Shown here in pieces: positions 1 to 9,820 of a DNA stretch of 64,000 nucleotides. Position numbers and translations under genes: made by a program. The number at the start of each line of letters is the position of its first letter. Position 1 is the stretch's first letter. The notes under the pieces are model-generated. The model saw nothing but the letters and a program-made list of their open reading frames with translations, did not search any database and was not told the DNA's origin. Origin of the DNA: Polaribacter sp. (GTDB taxonomy: Bacteria > Bacteroidota > Bacteroidia > Flavobacteriales > Flavobacteriaceae); contig JAOLXX010000002.1 of NCBI GenBank assembly GCA_028343155.1, forward strand, positions 62,001 to 126,000, given 5' to 3'.

Positions 1-362
<362 letters not shown>

Positions 363-369
363 ATTTTTT

Positions 370-431
370 CAGTAACCAGTTTTCAGTAGCAATTAAGTTA
401 CTGAAAACTGAATACTGCCAACTGAATACTT
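370..431. repeat. Hairpin built of CAGT/ACTGAA repeats in the rpoB-rpoC gap
   Basis: Bases 377-390 and 397-410 are a 14-bp inverted repeat (one G-T pair) with a 6-base loop, AATTAA. The right arm runs on into further ACTGAATACT-type copies up to 431, just before the rpoC start. There is no T-run after the stem, so it is unlikely to be a strong terminator. It looks like a small dispersed intergenic repeat, and might set the rpoB:rpoC ratio by RNA folding. Confidence 0.6.
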
Positions 432-442
432 ACTTAAAAGAC

Positions 443-3400
443 ATGGCAAGAAAACAAGAAAAGTACACTGTAAAAAAGTTTAATAAAATCTCAATTGGTT
501 TATCTTCACCAGAAGCTATTTTAGAAATTTCTAAAGGTGAAGTCTTAAAACCAGAAACAATAAACTATCGTACCCACAAACCCGAAAGAGATGGTTTATT
601 TTGTGAGCGTATTTTTGGTCCTGTAAAGGATTATGAATGTGCTTGTGGAAAATACAAAAGAATTCGCTACAAAGGAATTGTTTGTGATCGTTGTGGTGTA
701 GAAGTAACAGAAAAGAAAGTACGTAGAGATAGAGTTGGTCACATTAATTTAGTGGTACCTGTAGCTCATATTTGGTACTTTAGATCATTACCTAACAAAA
801 TGGGATACCTTTTAGGGTTGCCATCTAAAAAGTTAGATATGATTATTTACTACGAAAGATACGTAGTAATTCAGCCAGGTATTGCAAAGAATGTGGAAGG
901 AGAACCATTACAAAAAATGGACTTCTTAACGGAAGAAGAATACTTAGATATTGCCGAAGAGTTACCACAAGAAAATCAATATTTAGACGATGCTGACCCG
1001 AATAAGTTTATTGCAAAAATGGGTGCAGAGTGTTTAATTGATTTATTAGCTCGTATTGATTTAGAAGCTTTGTCTTTTGAATTAAGACACAAAGCAAATA
1101 CAGAAACTTCTAAGCAACGTAAAACAGAAGCATTAAAACGTTTGAATGTTGTTGAATCGTTTAAAGATTCTCAAAAAAATAGAGAAAATAATCCAGAATG
1201 GATGATTGTCAAAGCGGTACCCGTAATTCCACCAGAATTACGTCCTTTGGTTCCATTAGATGGAGGTCGTTTTGCAACTTCGGACTTAAATGATTTATAC
1301 AGAAGAGTAATTATTAGAAACAATCGTTTAAAAAGATTGGTAGAGATAAAAGCTCCTGAAGTTATTTTACGTAATGAAAAACGTATGTTACAAGAATCTG
1401 TAGATTCATTATTTGATAATACACGTAAATCATCAGCAGTAAAAACAGAATCTAACAGGCCTTTAAAATCTTTATCAGATTCATTAAAAGGAAAACAAGG
1501 ACGTTTCCGTCAAAACTTATTAGGAAAGCGTGTTGATTATTCTGCACGTTCTGTAATTGTTGTTGGACCAGAATTAAAGCTTTCAGAATGTGGTATCCCA
1601 AAAGATATGGCAGCTGAACTTTACAAGCCTTTTGTAATTAGAAAACTAATTGAAAGAGGGATTGTAAAAACAGTAAAATCTGCAAAGAAAATAATAGATA
1701 GAAAAGAACCTGTTGTTTGGGATATTCTAGAAAATGTAATTAAAGGACATCCTGTTTTATTAAACAGAGCCCCTACACTACACAGACTAGGTATACAAGC
1801 ATTTCAACCAAAATTAATTGAAGGTAAAGCAATTCAGTTACACCCACTTTCGTGTTCTGCATTCAATGCCGATTTTGATGGAGATCAAATGGCGGTTCAC
1901 TTACCTTTAGGACCAGAGGCAATTTTAGAAGCACAATTATTAATGTTGGCTTCCCATAATATTTTGAACCCTGCAAATGGTGCACCAGTAACAGTACCTT
2001 CTCAGGATATGGTACTTGGTTTATACTATATGACAAAAGAAAGAATTTCTACTCCAGAATTACCAATTCGAGGAGAAGGATTAACTTTCTATTCACCAGA
2101 AGAAGTAACGATCGCTTTTAACGAAGAAAAAGTTGCCTTAAATGCTGGAATTAAAGTAAGAACTCAAGATACTGACGAGAACGGAGCGCAAGTAACCAAA
2201 ATTATAAAAACTACCGTAGGTAGAGTTTTATTTAATGAAGTTGTTCCAGCTGCTGCGGGTTATATTAATGAGGTATTGACTAAGAAAAATTTACGTGGAA
2301 TTATTGGTGATATTTTAAAAGCTACAGATATTCCAACAACAGGAGATTTCTTAGATCAAATAAAAAACATGGGATATAAATTCGCTTTTCAAGGTGGTTT
2401 GTCATTCTCATTGGGTGATATCATTATTCCTAAAGAAAAGCAATCTATGATTAATGAAGCCAACAAAGAGGTGGATGTAATTGTAGGGAACTATAATATG
2501 GGTATGTTAACGCAAAAAGAGCGTTACAATCAGGTAATTGATGTTTGGGGTTCTACCAACAATAGATTGACTGAATTATCTATGAAAAATTTACGTGAAG
2601 ACCAACAAGGGTTTAACTCAGTATATATGATGCTTGATTCTGGTGCAAGGGGTTCGAAAGAACAAATTCGTCAGTTAACAGGTATGCGTGGATTAATGGC
2701 AAAACCTAAAAAATCGACAGCAGGTGGTGGAGAAATTATTGAGAATCCAATTCTTTCTAACTTTAAGGAAGGATTATCAATTCTTGAATACTTTATCTCT
2801 ACACACGGTGCACGTAAAGGTTTAGCAGATACTGCATTAAAAACTGCAGATGCTGGTTACTTAACTCGTAGATTGGTAGATGTTTCTCAAGACGTTATTA
2901 TTAACGAAGAGGATTGTGGAACATTAAGAGGATTGGAAGTTACTCCATTAAAGAAAAATGATGAGATTGTAGAATCTTTGTCAGATAGAATTGAAGGACG
3001 TGTTTCTTTACATGCTGTATATCATCCATTATCGGGAGAAGCTATAATTGAAGCAAATCAACCAATTTCTTCACAATTTGCCATCGCTATTGAGGAATCT
3101 GGTATTGATAGATTAGAAGTAAGATCTGCATTAACTTGTGAGTCTTTAAAAGGTATTTGTGCAAAATGTTATGGTCAAAGTTTATCAACCCTGAACAAAG
3201 TACAGATTGGTGAAGCAGTTGGTGTAATTGCAGCACAATCTATTGGAGAGCCTGGTACTCAGTTAACATTACGTACATTCCACGTTGGTGGGGTTGCTGG
3301 TAATATTTCTGAAGAAAATAAATTAATTGCTAAGTTTGAAGGTAAAGTTATTATTGATGATTTACGTACAGTTACTGGAAAAGACAATGAAGGTAAAGAA

Positions 3401-4717
3401 ATTGATATTGTAATTTCAAGAACTGCAGAAATTAAAATTATCGATAAGAAAACAGGAATTACTCAAAGTACAAATATTCTTCCTTATGGTTCTATTATTT
3501 TTGATAAAGAGCGTAAATCAATTAAAAAAGGAGATGTGATTGTTCAATGGGATTCATTTAACGGTATTATTGTCTCTGAATTTGGTGGTAAAGTGAAGTT
3601 TGACAACTTAACACAAGGTGTTAACTACTCTGTAGAAGTTGATGAGCAAACTGGTTTCCAGGAAATTGTAATGATCGATTCTAAAAACAAGAAATTGATT
3701 GCATCTTTAATTATAGAAGATAAAGATGGTAACGCTATACGTTCATACAGTTTACCAGTAGGTGCACACATAATGGTTAATGATGGAGATGAAGTTGTAT
3801 CTGGTCATACTTTAGTTAAAATACCTAGAAAATCTGGTAAAGCAGGAGATATTACAGGAGGTTTACCACGTGTAACAGAATTATTTGAAGCGCGTAACCC
3901 TTCTAATCCATCTGTTGTTTCAGAGATTGATGGTGTTGTTTCTTTCGGGAAAATAAAGCGTGGTAATAGAGAAATTATTATTGAATCTAAAACGGGAGAT
4001 ATTACTAAGTATTTAGTAAAACTTTCTAACCAAATTTTAGTTCAAGAGAATGACTTTATTAAAGCAGGTATGCCTTTATCAGATGGAGCAACGACTCCTT
4101 CAGATATTTTGAGAATAAAAGGGCCTTCTGCTGTTCAGCAATACTTAGTTAATGAAATACAAGAAGTATATCGTTTACAGGGTGTGAAAATTAACGACAA
4201 ACATTTCGAAGTTGTTGTGCGTCAAATGATGCGTAAAGTTAAAATTATTGATTCTGGGGATACTTTACTTTTAGAGAATCAATTAATTCATAAAATTGAC
4301 TTTATCAAAGACAATGATGCTATTTATGGAATGAAAGTTGTTGAAAATGCTGGAGATTCTGAAAATATTGTTGCAGGTCAAATTATTTCTGCGCGTCAGT
4401 TAAGAGATGAAAATTCTTTATTAAGAAGAAATGATCATAACTTAGTAGAAGCAAGAGATGCAAAGCCAGCAACTGCAGAACAAGTTTTACAAGGTATTAC
4501 AAGAGCATCACTACAAACAAAATCGTTTATTTCTGCAGCTTCCTTCCAGGAAACTACAAAAGTATTAAATGAAGCTGCTGTGAGTGGTAAAATAGATATG
4601 TTAGAAGGTTTAAAAGAAAATGTAATTGTTGGTAAGAGAATTCCAGCAGGTACAGGTATGAGAGCTTACGAAAAAATTCTAGTTGGTCCAAAAGACGAAA
4701 TAGAACAAAGTTTATAA
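443..4717 (+). CDS. rpoC: RNA polymerase beta' subunit
   Basis: Encodes the 1424-residue beta' subunit, the catalytic partner of beta in transcription. The Mg2+-binding active-site motif NADFDGDQ is at residues 475-482. The N-terminal zinc cysteines are C66, C68, C81 and C84; the second zinc cluster is C825, C899, C906 and C909. The bridge-helix/trigger-loop region ([21 protein letters not shown]) follows the second cluster. Length fits the Bacteroidetes form. The ATG at 443 is preceded by a purine-rich AAAAGAC and starts a typical beta' N-terminus ([20 protein letters not shown]). It lies 80 bp after rpoB and is followed by a clear terminator, so it closes the rpoBC unit. Confidence 0.99.
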   Translation: MARKQEKYTVKKFNKISIGLSSPEAILEISKGEVLKPETINYRTHKPERDGLFCERIFGPVKDYECACGKYKRIRYKGIVCDRCGVEVTEKKVRRDRVGHINLVVPVAHIWYFRSLPNKMGYLLGLPSKKLDMIIYYERYVVIQPGIAKNVEGEPLQKMDFLTEEEYLDIAEELPQENQYLDDADPNKFIAKMGAECLIDLLARIDLEALSFELRHKANTETSKQRKTEALKRLNVVESFKDSQKNRENNPEWMIVKAVPVIPPELRPLVPLDGGRFATSDLNDLYRRVIIRNNRLKRLVEIKAPEVILRNEKRMLQESVDSLFDNTRKSSAVKTESNRPLKSLSDSLKGKQGRFRQNLLGKRVDYSARSVIVVGPELKLSECGIPKDMAAELYKPFVIRKLIERGIVKTVKSAKKIIDRKEPVVWDILENVIKGHPVLLNRAPTLHRLGIQAFQPKLIEGKAIQLHPLSCSAFNADFDGDQMAVHLPLGPEAILEAQLLMLASHNILNPANGAPVTVPSQDMVLGLYYMTKERISTPELPIRGEGLTFYSPEEVTIAFNEEKVALNAGIKVRTQDTDENGAQVTKIIKTTVGRVLFNEVVPAAAGYINEVLTKKNLRGIIGDILKATDIPTTGDFLDQIKNMGYKFAFQGGLSFSLGDIIIPKEKQSMINEANKEVDVIVGNYNMGMLTQKERYNQVIDVWGSTNNRLTELSMKNLREDQQGFNSVYMMLDSGARGSKEQIRQLTGMRGLMAKPKKSTAGGGEIIENPILSNFKEGLSILEYFISTHGARKGLADTALKTADAGYLTRRLVDVSQDVIINEEDCGTLRGLEVTPLKKNDEIVESLSDRIEGRVSLHAVYHPLSGEAIIEANQPISSQFAIAIEESGIDRLEVRSALTCESLKGICAKCYGQSLSTLNKVQIGEAVGVIAAQSIGEPGTQLTLRTFHVGGVAGNISEENKLIAKFEGKVIIDDLRTVTGKDNEGKEIDIVISRTAEIKIIDKKTGITQSTNILPYGSIIFDKERKSIKKGDVIVQWDSFNGIIVSEFGGKVKFDNLTQGVNYSVEVDEQTGFQEIVMIDSKNKKLIASLIIEDKDGNAIRSYSLPVGAHIMVNDGDEVVSGHTLVKIPRKSGKAGDITGGLPRVTELFEARNPSNPSVVSEIDGVVSFGKIKRGNREIIIESKTGDITKYLVKLSNQILVQENDFIKAGMPLSDGATTPSDILRIKGPSAVQQYLVNEIQEVYRLQGVKINDKHFEVVVRQMMRKVKIIDSGDTLLLENQLIHKIDFIKDNDAIYGMKVVENAGDSENIVAGQIISARQLRDENSLLRRNDHNLVEARDAKPATAEQVLQGITRASLQTKSFISAASFQETTKVLNEAAVSGKIDMLEGLKENVIVGKRIPAGTGMRAYEKILVGPKDEIEQSL

Positions 4718-4741
4718 TACCCGTTTCACCGGATAATTATT

Positions 4742-4799
4742 TAAAAGTTGAATTGTTTATCGTAATTTAATTACTGTATTCAATTCAACTTTTATTTTT
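4742..4799 (+). terminator. Rho-independent-type terminator after rpoC
   Basis: A 13-bp perfect stem AAAAGTTGAATTG (4743-4755) pairs with CAATTCAACTTTT (4781-4793), with a 25-base loop and a T-rich tail (TTATTTTTTG). It sits 25 bp after the rpoC stop and separates rpoC from the DUF3467 gene. Confidence 0.8.
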
Positions 4800-4839
4800 T
4801 GTATCTTTTTAAAAATTAAACAATTTAACGACATAAATT

Positions 4840-5151
4840 ATGGGAGAAAATAAAAATAAAGACGGACAAATAAATATTGAATTAGATCAAGAAATTGCAG
4901 AAGGAACCTATTCTAATTTGGCAATTATTAATCACTCAATGTCAGAGTTTATTCTTGATTTTATTAATATTATGCCAGGTGTTCCAAAGGCAAAAGTGAA
5001 ATCTAGAATTATATTAACGCCACAACACGCAAAAAGGTTAGCCAAAGCTTTAGGAGAAAATATTAGAAAGTTTGAACAAGCACATGGGGAAATTAAAGAT
5101 TATGAGCAACCTCCCATTCCAATGAATTTTGGACCTACCGGTCAGGCATAA
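4840..5151 (+). CDS. DUF3467 family protein
   Basis: A 103-residue soluble protein of the DUF3467 family, function unknown. The family is recognised from the run GTYSNLAIINHSMSEFILDF, the PGVPKAKVKSRIILTPQHAKRL segment, and a Pro-rich tail. It has no signal peptide or membrane segment. In Bacteroidetes it is commonly found next to rpoC, as here, where a terminator separates the two and an AT-rich leader precedes the ATG. The position suggests a link to the transcription machinery, but that is inference only. A convergent terminator follows within 10 bp of the stop. Confidence 0.85.
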   Translation: MGENKNKDGQINIELDQEIAEGTYSNLAIINHSMSEFILDFINIMPGVPKAKVKSRIILTPQHAKRLAKALGENIRKFEQAHGEIKDYEQPPIPMNFGPTGQA

Positions 5152-5157
5152 AAGAAT

Positions 5158-5192
5158 AAAGTGAAACATTAAGTTTCGCTTTTTTTTTTTTG
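5158..5192. terminator. Terminator between convergent genes
   Basis: The stem AGTGAAAC (5160-5167)/GTTTCGCT (5173-5180) has one G-T pair and loop ATTAA, and is followed by a run of T on the plus strand. It ends the DUF3467 transcript; with A-rich sequence on the other side it may also serve the minus-strand gene that ends at 5196. Confidence 0.75.
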
Positions 5193-5195
5193 AAT

Positions 5196-6287
5196 TTAAT
5201 TTTTAAAATAAAGAATAGGGATTCGTAGTTTAGTAGTACATCGTTTAAAAAAGGGACTCAATTTTGTATAATTAAAACTGGTGTAGAGAACAAGAATTAA
5301 AAATAATAATGCACCAATACCAACTTCAATTGGTGACAAATTCCTACCTAACATTTTGATTCCAAATCCAAAAAAACTACCATATAAAAGTATAAAGTGA
5401 ATGACATAAATAGCTAAGGTGTTTTTCCCAATTTTTAAAATTAGAGAATGCTTTAATTTTTTTTCTAAGCTATAAAAGAAAGCAAAATAGAGGAGTACAT
5501 AACCCAATTTTGTAAATAAATAATTATAATTTGCAGCCTCACTTATTACTTCAATTCTAGTAATATCAAAGACTTGTATCAGAATATTTGAAGAATAAAC
5601 GATGAGTGTTAAACCTATAAATATGAATGAAGAAATTAGGATAGTTTTAAAGTGTTTTTTACCTAGGTTCCAGTAAAACAAAGTTGCTATAAAGGCGCCA
5701 ATTGAAGAATAGCCATACCAAGGGAGTATTCTAAAAACACTACCATTACTCTTAGAAATATAATTATGAATCACAAGCGGAACCCCTTCGATGTTAAGCA
5801 CTCTGTATAAAGGTTCAAAGACGAATATTATGATTCCTAAAATCAGGGTGGCTATTGAAAAAAAAATCACTTTTTTATTACACAGAAAAAAGATACTGAC
5901 TGTTAAGATTAAACTTACTCCAATACATTGTAAAACATCTACCGCAAAAAAAGAACTGGATATAGTACCTAAAAAAAAATTTTTAAAATTAATCCGGATA
6001 AAATATCCAATACTAATTAAATAAAAACCTCTGGTAACCCCTTTTTTTATTCGGTAATTTTCTAATCCTTTTTCTTTTGCCTTTAACAAAAGATAAGTGA
6101 AAATTAATCCAGATATTGTGAAAAATATTGGTGCAGTAATACCTCTAAAAAAAGACCATAAGGCAAAGCCATCAGAGTTTAAATTCCGGTAAGAATTATC
6201 CAAAAGAGTATCTATAAAATGACCTTGCAGCATCATTATAATAGCAAAAGCACGCACAATATCAATAAAGTATAACCTGTCTCTCAA
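5196..6287 (-). CDS. Multi-pass membrane protein, DUF1624/acyltransferase-like
   Basis: A 363-residue integral membrane protein with about ten hydrophobic segments. The N-terminus RLYFIDIVRAFAIIMMLQGHF followed by FFRGITAPIFFTISGLIF is the signature of the DUF1624/heparan-alpha-glucosaminide N-acetyltransferase-like and acyltransferase-3-like superfamily. The His in QGH corresponds to the conserved His near the first membrane helix. Members move acyl groups across or at the inner membrane onto sugars or other carriers; the substrate here cannot be told. It stands alone on the minus strand between convergent DUF3467 and co-directional aroC, with about 100 bp of AT-rich sequence upstream. The family call is fairly sure, the reaction is not. 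Confidence 0.7.
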   Translation of the reverse strand: MRDRLYFIDIVRAFAIIMMLQGHFIDTLLDNSYRNLNSDGFALWSFFRGITAPIFFTISGLIFTYLLLKAKEKGLENYRIKKGVTRGFYLISIGYFIRINFKNFFLGTISSSFFAVDVLQCIGVSLILTVSIFFLCNKKVIFFSIATLILGIIIFVFEPLYRVLNIEGVPLVIHNYISKSNGSVFRILPWYGYSSIGAFIATLFYWNLGKKHFKTILISSFIFIGLTLIVYSSNILIQVFDITRIEVISEAANYNYLFTKLGYVLLYFAFFYSLEKKLKHSLILKIGKNTLAIYVIHFILLYGSFFGFGIKMLGRNLSPIEVGIGALLFLILVLYTSFNYTKLSPFFKRCTTKLRIPILYFKN

Positions 6288-6386
6288 ACCCTGGGGGAGT
6301 ATATAATATGTATCATTTCAGATGATAAATTTAGATTTTATATTGAAAGCTTATACTTTTTTTATTCATGTAACGTCAGGAATATG

Positions 6387-7451
6387 TTAGATTGTTCTTG
6401 TTCTGTTCAATAACCAAAAATCTGCTAAAACTAAAGCAGTCATTGCTTCTATGATAGGTACAGCTCTTGGTACCACACAAGGGTCATGTCTTCCTTTGCC
6501 TGTAATTTCCGTTAGCTCATTTTCAGAGTTTATCGTTTGCTGAGAACTCATAATAGTTGCAACTGGTTTAAAGGCTACCCTAAAGTAAATGTCCATTCCA
6601 TTGCTAATTCCACCTTGTATTCCACCAGATAAATTAGTCTGTGTTGAACAATCTGCGTTAAAAACATCATTGTGTTCAGAACCCTTCATCTTTGCTCCAC
6701 AAAAACCACTTCCAAATTCAAAACCTTTTACAGCGTTAATAGAGAGCATTGCGCTACCTAGTTGTGCATGTAGCTTGTGAAATATAGGTTCCCCTAGACC
6801 CACAGGTACATTTTGAGCAACACAGGTAATTGTACCTCCAATTGTATCTCCAGCTTTTCGGATTTCTTGTATTTTTGTGATCATTTTTTCTGCAGAAATT
6901 GCATCAGGACAACGAACAATGTTCGTTTCAGTTTTAGAGAAATCTAATTCTTGGTATGGTTTGTCAATGAAGATTTCTCCAACAGAAGAAGTATAAGCAT
7001 TAATTTCTATGCTTGCTATTAGTTGCTTTGCCAGTGCGCCTGCAACTACCCAGTTTGCCGTCTCACGTGCAGAACTTCTTCCACCCCCTCTATAATCTCT
7101 AATTCCAAATTTTTTATCATACGTATAATCTGCATGAGAAGGTCTGTAAATATTAGTATTGTGATTATAGTCTTTCGATTTTTGATTGGTGTTTTTAATG
7201 ATAAATCCAATGGAAGTTCCTGTAGTTTTTCCTTCAAAAATACCAGAATGAAACTCTACAGTATCAGGTTCTTTACGCTGTGTGACAATTTTAGATTGTC
7301 CAGGTTTCCTTCGATTCAATTCTTCTTGAATTGCTTCTAAGTCGACTTCTAAACCAGCAGGAAAACCATCAATAACACCACCAATTGCAGTTCCATGAGA
7401 CTCTCCGTATGTTGTAACTTTTAATAAATTTCCAAAAGAATTAAATGACAT
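6387..7451 (-). CDS. aroC: Chorismate synthase
   Basis: Makes chorismate from 5-enolpyruvylshikimate 3-phosphate, the last step of the shikimate pathway, with reduced FMN. The N-terminus [20 protein letters not shown] carries the GESHG signature, followed by [29 protein letters not shown] with [11 protein letters not shown], and near the C-terminus [19 protein letters not shown]. All of these are typical. The ORF track starts 26 residues earlier (MIIKYRK...), but no AroC has such an extension, and MSFNSFG at 7451 matches the family start exactly, giving 354 residues. It is a single gene on the minus strand. Confidence 0.96.
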   Translation of the reverse strand: MSFNSFGNLLKVTTYGESHGTAIGGVIDGFPAGLEVDLEAIQEELNRRKPGQSKIVTQRKEPDTVEFHSGIFEGKTTGTSIGFIIKNTNQKSKDYNHNTNIYRPSHADYTYDKKFGIRDYRGGGRSSARETANWVVAGALAKQLIASIEINAYTSSVGEIFIDKPYQELDFSKTETNIVRCPDAISAEKMITKIQEIRKAGDTIGGTITCVAQNVPVGLGEPIFHKLHAQLGSAMLSINAVKGFEFGSGFCGAKMKGSEHNDVFNADCSTQTNLSGGIQGGISNGMDIYFRVAFKPVATIMSSQQTINSENELTEITGKGRHDPCVVPRAVPIIEAMTALVLADFWLLNRTRTI

Positions 7452-7620
7452 ATTTTTTTGTATTAAAGTAAGTTGCAAATATACTAAAGTCTCCCCAGGA
7501 ATTTTAATTTTTCTATATTTTATGATCATTTCTAGTCTTTTTTTATATCTAAAGACAAGTTGAATTTAAAGAGGATAGCTGAATTATTATACGATATTCA
7601 AAATAATAAAAAATAATACC

Positions 7621-7659
7621 TTTTTTGTTTTACATACTTAAAAAAGCTTTCTATATTTG
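7621..7659 (+). promoter_or_regulatory. Bacteroidetes-type promoter of tRNA-Ser
   Basis: TTTTTTG at 7621-7627 (-33 type) and TATATTTG at 7652-7659 (-7 type, consensus TAnnTTTG) are followed by GCACCCG, a common start context. It lies 34 bp before the tRNA. The spacing is slightly longer than the usual 19-21. Confidence 0.65.
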
Positions 7660-7693
7660 CACCCGAATTCAGAGAATTTCTGATGAGACTTCT

Positions 7694-7778
7694 GGAGAAA
7701 TGGCAGAGCGGTCGAATGCGGCAGTCTTGAAAACTGTTGACTGTAACAGGTCCGGGGGTTCGAATCCCTCTTTCTCCG
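7694..7778 (+). tRNA. tRNA-Ser (anticodon UGA)
   Basis: The acceptor stem GGAGAAA (7694-7700) pairs with TTTCTCC (7771-7777), discriminator G at 7778. The anticodon loop CTTGAAA gives UGA, reading UCA codons and related ones. A long variable arm is present (class II tRNA), and the T-arm is GGGGGTTCGAATCCCTC. The 3' CCA is not fully encoded (GCAT follows). Own promoter upstream and terminator downstream. Confidence 0.97.
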
Positions 7779-7784
7779 CATAAT

Positions 7785-7827
7785 TAAACCCTAACACTCT
7801 TTAAATGAGTTAGTTGGGGTTTTTTAT
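7785..7827 (+). terminator. Terminator after tRNA-Ser
   Basis: AACCCTAAC pairs with GTTGGGGTT (one G-T pair); an inner ACTC/GAGT stem continues it across a small bulge. A run of six T follows. It begins a few bases after the tRNA. Confidence 0.75.
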
Positions 7828-7833
7828 TTTATT

Positions 7834-7866
7834 ATTTAGTCCACATTTAGTCCGCATTTAGTCCGC
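7834..7866. repeat. Three tandem 11-bp repeats behind tRNA-Ser
   Basis: The repeats are ATTTAGTCCAC, ATTTAGTCCGC and ATTTAGTCCGC, head to tail at 7834, 7845 and 7856. The 11-bp period puts the copies on one face of the helix, and their position 55 bp after a tRNA 3' end resembles arm-type binding sites of tyrosine integrases. No integrase gene is in the window, so the role is inferred. Confidence 0.6.
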
Positions 7867-8001
7867 GATAAGTTTGTTGATAGAATAAGTCGCTGAAATT
7901 ATTATTGACTTTTACAGATAGTAGAGAATCAACATTACATCTCTTTAAAGTGATTAAAATTCACAATAACCCATATAAATAGCAAGTTGCGAATTTATCC
8001 T

Positions 8002-8094
8002 TTAGTCTAAATAGTCACCTTTCCCCTTAAATGTTTCTTCGTTATAATACTTTTTTAAAAACTTCACATAATCAAGTTCTGTATATTTTGCCAT
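8002..8094 (-). other. Small ORF, 30 residues, possible remnant
   Basis: The minus-strand frame MAKYTELDYVKFLKKYYNEE... ends in GDYLD and a TAA stop. It lies 47 bp downstream of the membrane/TPR gene in the same direction. It has a protein-like composition but no family I recognise and no convincing ribosome site. It could be a genuine small protein, the start of a decayed gene, or chance. The rest of 7867-8141 shows nothing I can name. Confidence 0.25.
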
Positions 8095-8141
8095 TTCAGA
8101 ATATTTAATTTTTTGTTTTGAACCTTACAAATGACTCTGTT

Positions 8142-9221
8142 TCAAGAATCCTTATCATTACTAAAAAATACAGCCCAAATCAACACAAGCAAAATACCTA
8201 AATAAAAATAAGCACGGGAGATATCAGTAAAATAAGAGAGGGCAGCAATCAAGGAAAAGCATACTAGTGGACCAATAATATTCATAATTGAAAACGTTCG
8301 TTTTTCTTTTTTTGAATCTCTTTTCAGAAAGGAACTTTCTTTTTTACTAAGTTCTAAAAATTTATCATAATCCTTGTTAGCCTTCTCTGTGAGATTTAAT
8401 TTTTTAAAAGCTAATGACCTATTTTTGTAGGCTTCCTTTAAATCTGTGAAAGTTTCAATAGATTTAGTGTAATATTTGATTGCAGTTTTATAGTTATCAT
8501 TTTTAAATTCTTCATTACCTTTTTTTAAATATGCTATTGCTTCGTTTTTTAAGTTTATGTCAATAATATCTTTCCGACTTTTAGTTGGTTCAATATTAAT
8601 ATTTGCTTCATCCTTTGTGTGAAGGTGTTTTTTCCAAATGTATCTATTACCAAACTTAGAAAAACAAAGTAAGTATATCACCAAAAAAGGAGACCAAATA
8701 AACCAGCCACTAATAAAAAATCTATCATTTACAGTCATATGAAAAAACCCTATCAAAGCAAATAAAAAATATATTAATATTGAGAATATTATCTTAAGAA
8801 TTATTCTAAGGGCTCTATTTTTCATAATATCTTTTCCATTTTTAATTGGTTCAATATTTTTATTGATATCAAGTTCTTTTTTGACGGAGTAGTTAAACAT
8901 ATTTTTACCACGCAATATGAACGGAGTTCCAATAAACAATAAAAGTAGCCCTTTAGTATCCTCCTCAACAATGCCAATTTCTCCCAATATTTGCGTTCCA
9001 ATTGCCCAAAAACAAAACCTTCCAAAGCCAAAAAAAACTTTTTTCCAACTTGGTTTTATATATTGAAATAAACAAATTACTGTCCCTATGGGTCCAAGTA
9101 ACCCAAGCCAAAAAGCAATTGAAGAGTTTTTATTTGCAGATGAAGCTATATTATTGTTTGCAAAGCCGTAAATAAGAAGATTTAAACCAGCAATTTTAAT
9201 ATAAAATAATATTAAGGTCAT
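8142..9221 (-). CDS. Membrane protein with C-terminal-half TPR repeats, unknown function
   Basis: A 359-residue protein that I cannot assign to a named family. Hydrophobic segments occupy roughly residues 5-20, 35-55, 65-100, 135-165 and 170-190. A TPR-like block follows at about 225-290 (AIAYLKKGNEEFKNDNYKTA, AIKYYTKSI, AYKNRSLAFKKL). Two more membrane segments close the C-terminus. The short string NIEPIKNGKDI is echoed about 100 residues later by NIEPTKSRKDI, each after a hydrophobic stretch, which suggests an internal duplication. It is an orphan gene between tRNA-Ser and the polysaccharide locus, flanked by gene-poor DNA, as expected of an accessory insertion. Probably a membrane-anchored scaffold; that is inference. 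Confidence 0.6.
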   Translation of the reverse strand: MTLILFYIKIAGLNLLIYGFANNNIASSANKNSSIAFWLGLLGPIGTVICLFQYIKPSWKKVFFGFGRFCFWAIGTQILGEIGIVEEDTKGLLLLFIGTPFILRGKNMFNYSVKKELDINKNIEPIKNGKDIMKNRALRIILKIIFSILIYFLFALIGFFHMTVNDRFFISGWFIWSPFLVIYLLCFSKFGNRYIWKKHLHTKDEANINIEPTKSRKDIIDINLKNEAIAYLKKGNEEFKNDNYKTAIKYYTKSIETFTDLKEAYKNRSLAFKKLNLTEKANKDYDKFLELSKKESSFLKRDSKKEKRTFSIMNIIGPLVCFSLIAALSYFTDISRAYFYLGILLVLIWAVFFSNDKDS

Positions 9222-9820
9222 AGTTTTAAAATTAGAATATTCAATATATAAATATAAATTATAATTATTCCTAAAAACAATAAATTATTCTTGGGGATAA
9301 ATTGTACACAACACAATCAAGTTATCGAACTTATTCCTCCAAGACCTTTATAGGCTTAGAGAGTTTACAGAAACATATAAAAAACACAAACTACTGAGTG
9401 TATTGTAACCCTTTACGCTTCCTTTAAAGACATACACAGTACTTATAGACCCCATTTCATTTAAACTCTTTTTTAAAGTGTTTTTGCTATATTAAATAAT
9501 CCAAATTATTAGTACTTTTTTAGTAGTTTAGCAATTAAAGTTTGCGAGGTAATTTAAATAACTATGTCATATTTATTTAAAAAGGTCGTTTAAGTAACTT
9601 ATATATCTGTTGTAAAAAGAAAAAGTCTTAATGAATATCCCTAATAGAAAAAAATCTAAGTAAACTAATAAAGAACCTCAACTAGGAGACTTTCATTTAT
9701 GACTTACTATTAGCCTATAATCTACCAAAGGCAACTATTATGAGGTTTCAAAATGCTACATTAGCATCAGTAGAGAAACCAAACGAAAGGTAAATAATCG
9801 AGAAATTAATCTAGTACAGA
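9222..9820. other. Gene-poor stretch of about 600 bp
   Basis: No open frame with protein-like features on either strand. It holds AT-rich sequence, many scattered stops and no clear repeats. A short frame near 9700-9790 (LLLAYNLPKATIMRFQNATL...) resembles a coding fragment but matches nothing I recognise. No copy of the dyad seen at the other PUL promoters precedes the gene at 9821. It is most simply read as decayed DNA at the edge of the locus. Confidence 0.5.

Noticed and set aside
7023-7340. 105-codon ORF on the plus strand
   Set aside because: It is the shadow of aroC, whose frame on the other strand has all family motifs; the plus-strand translation is Cys/Ser/Ile-rich with no known pattern.
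7452-7529. Longer aroC start in the ORF track
   Set aside because: The extra 26 residues have no counterpart in AroC proteins, while MSFNSFG is the normal family start.
9790-9820. PUL-type dyad before the gene at 9821
   Set aside because: ACCAAACGAAAGGTAAA has the words ACCA and GGT but in the wrong order and spacing, and no TAnnTTTG box joins it.
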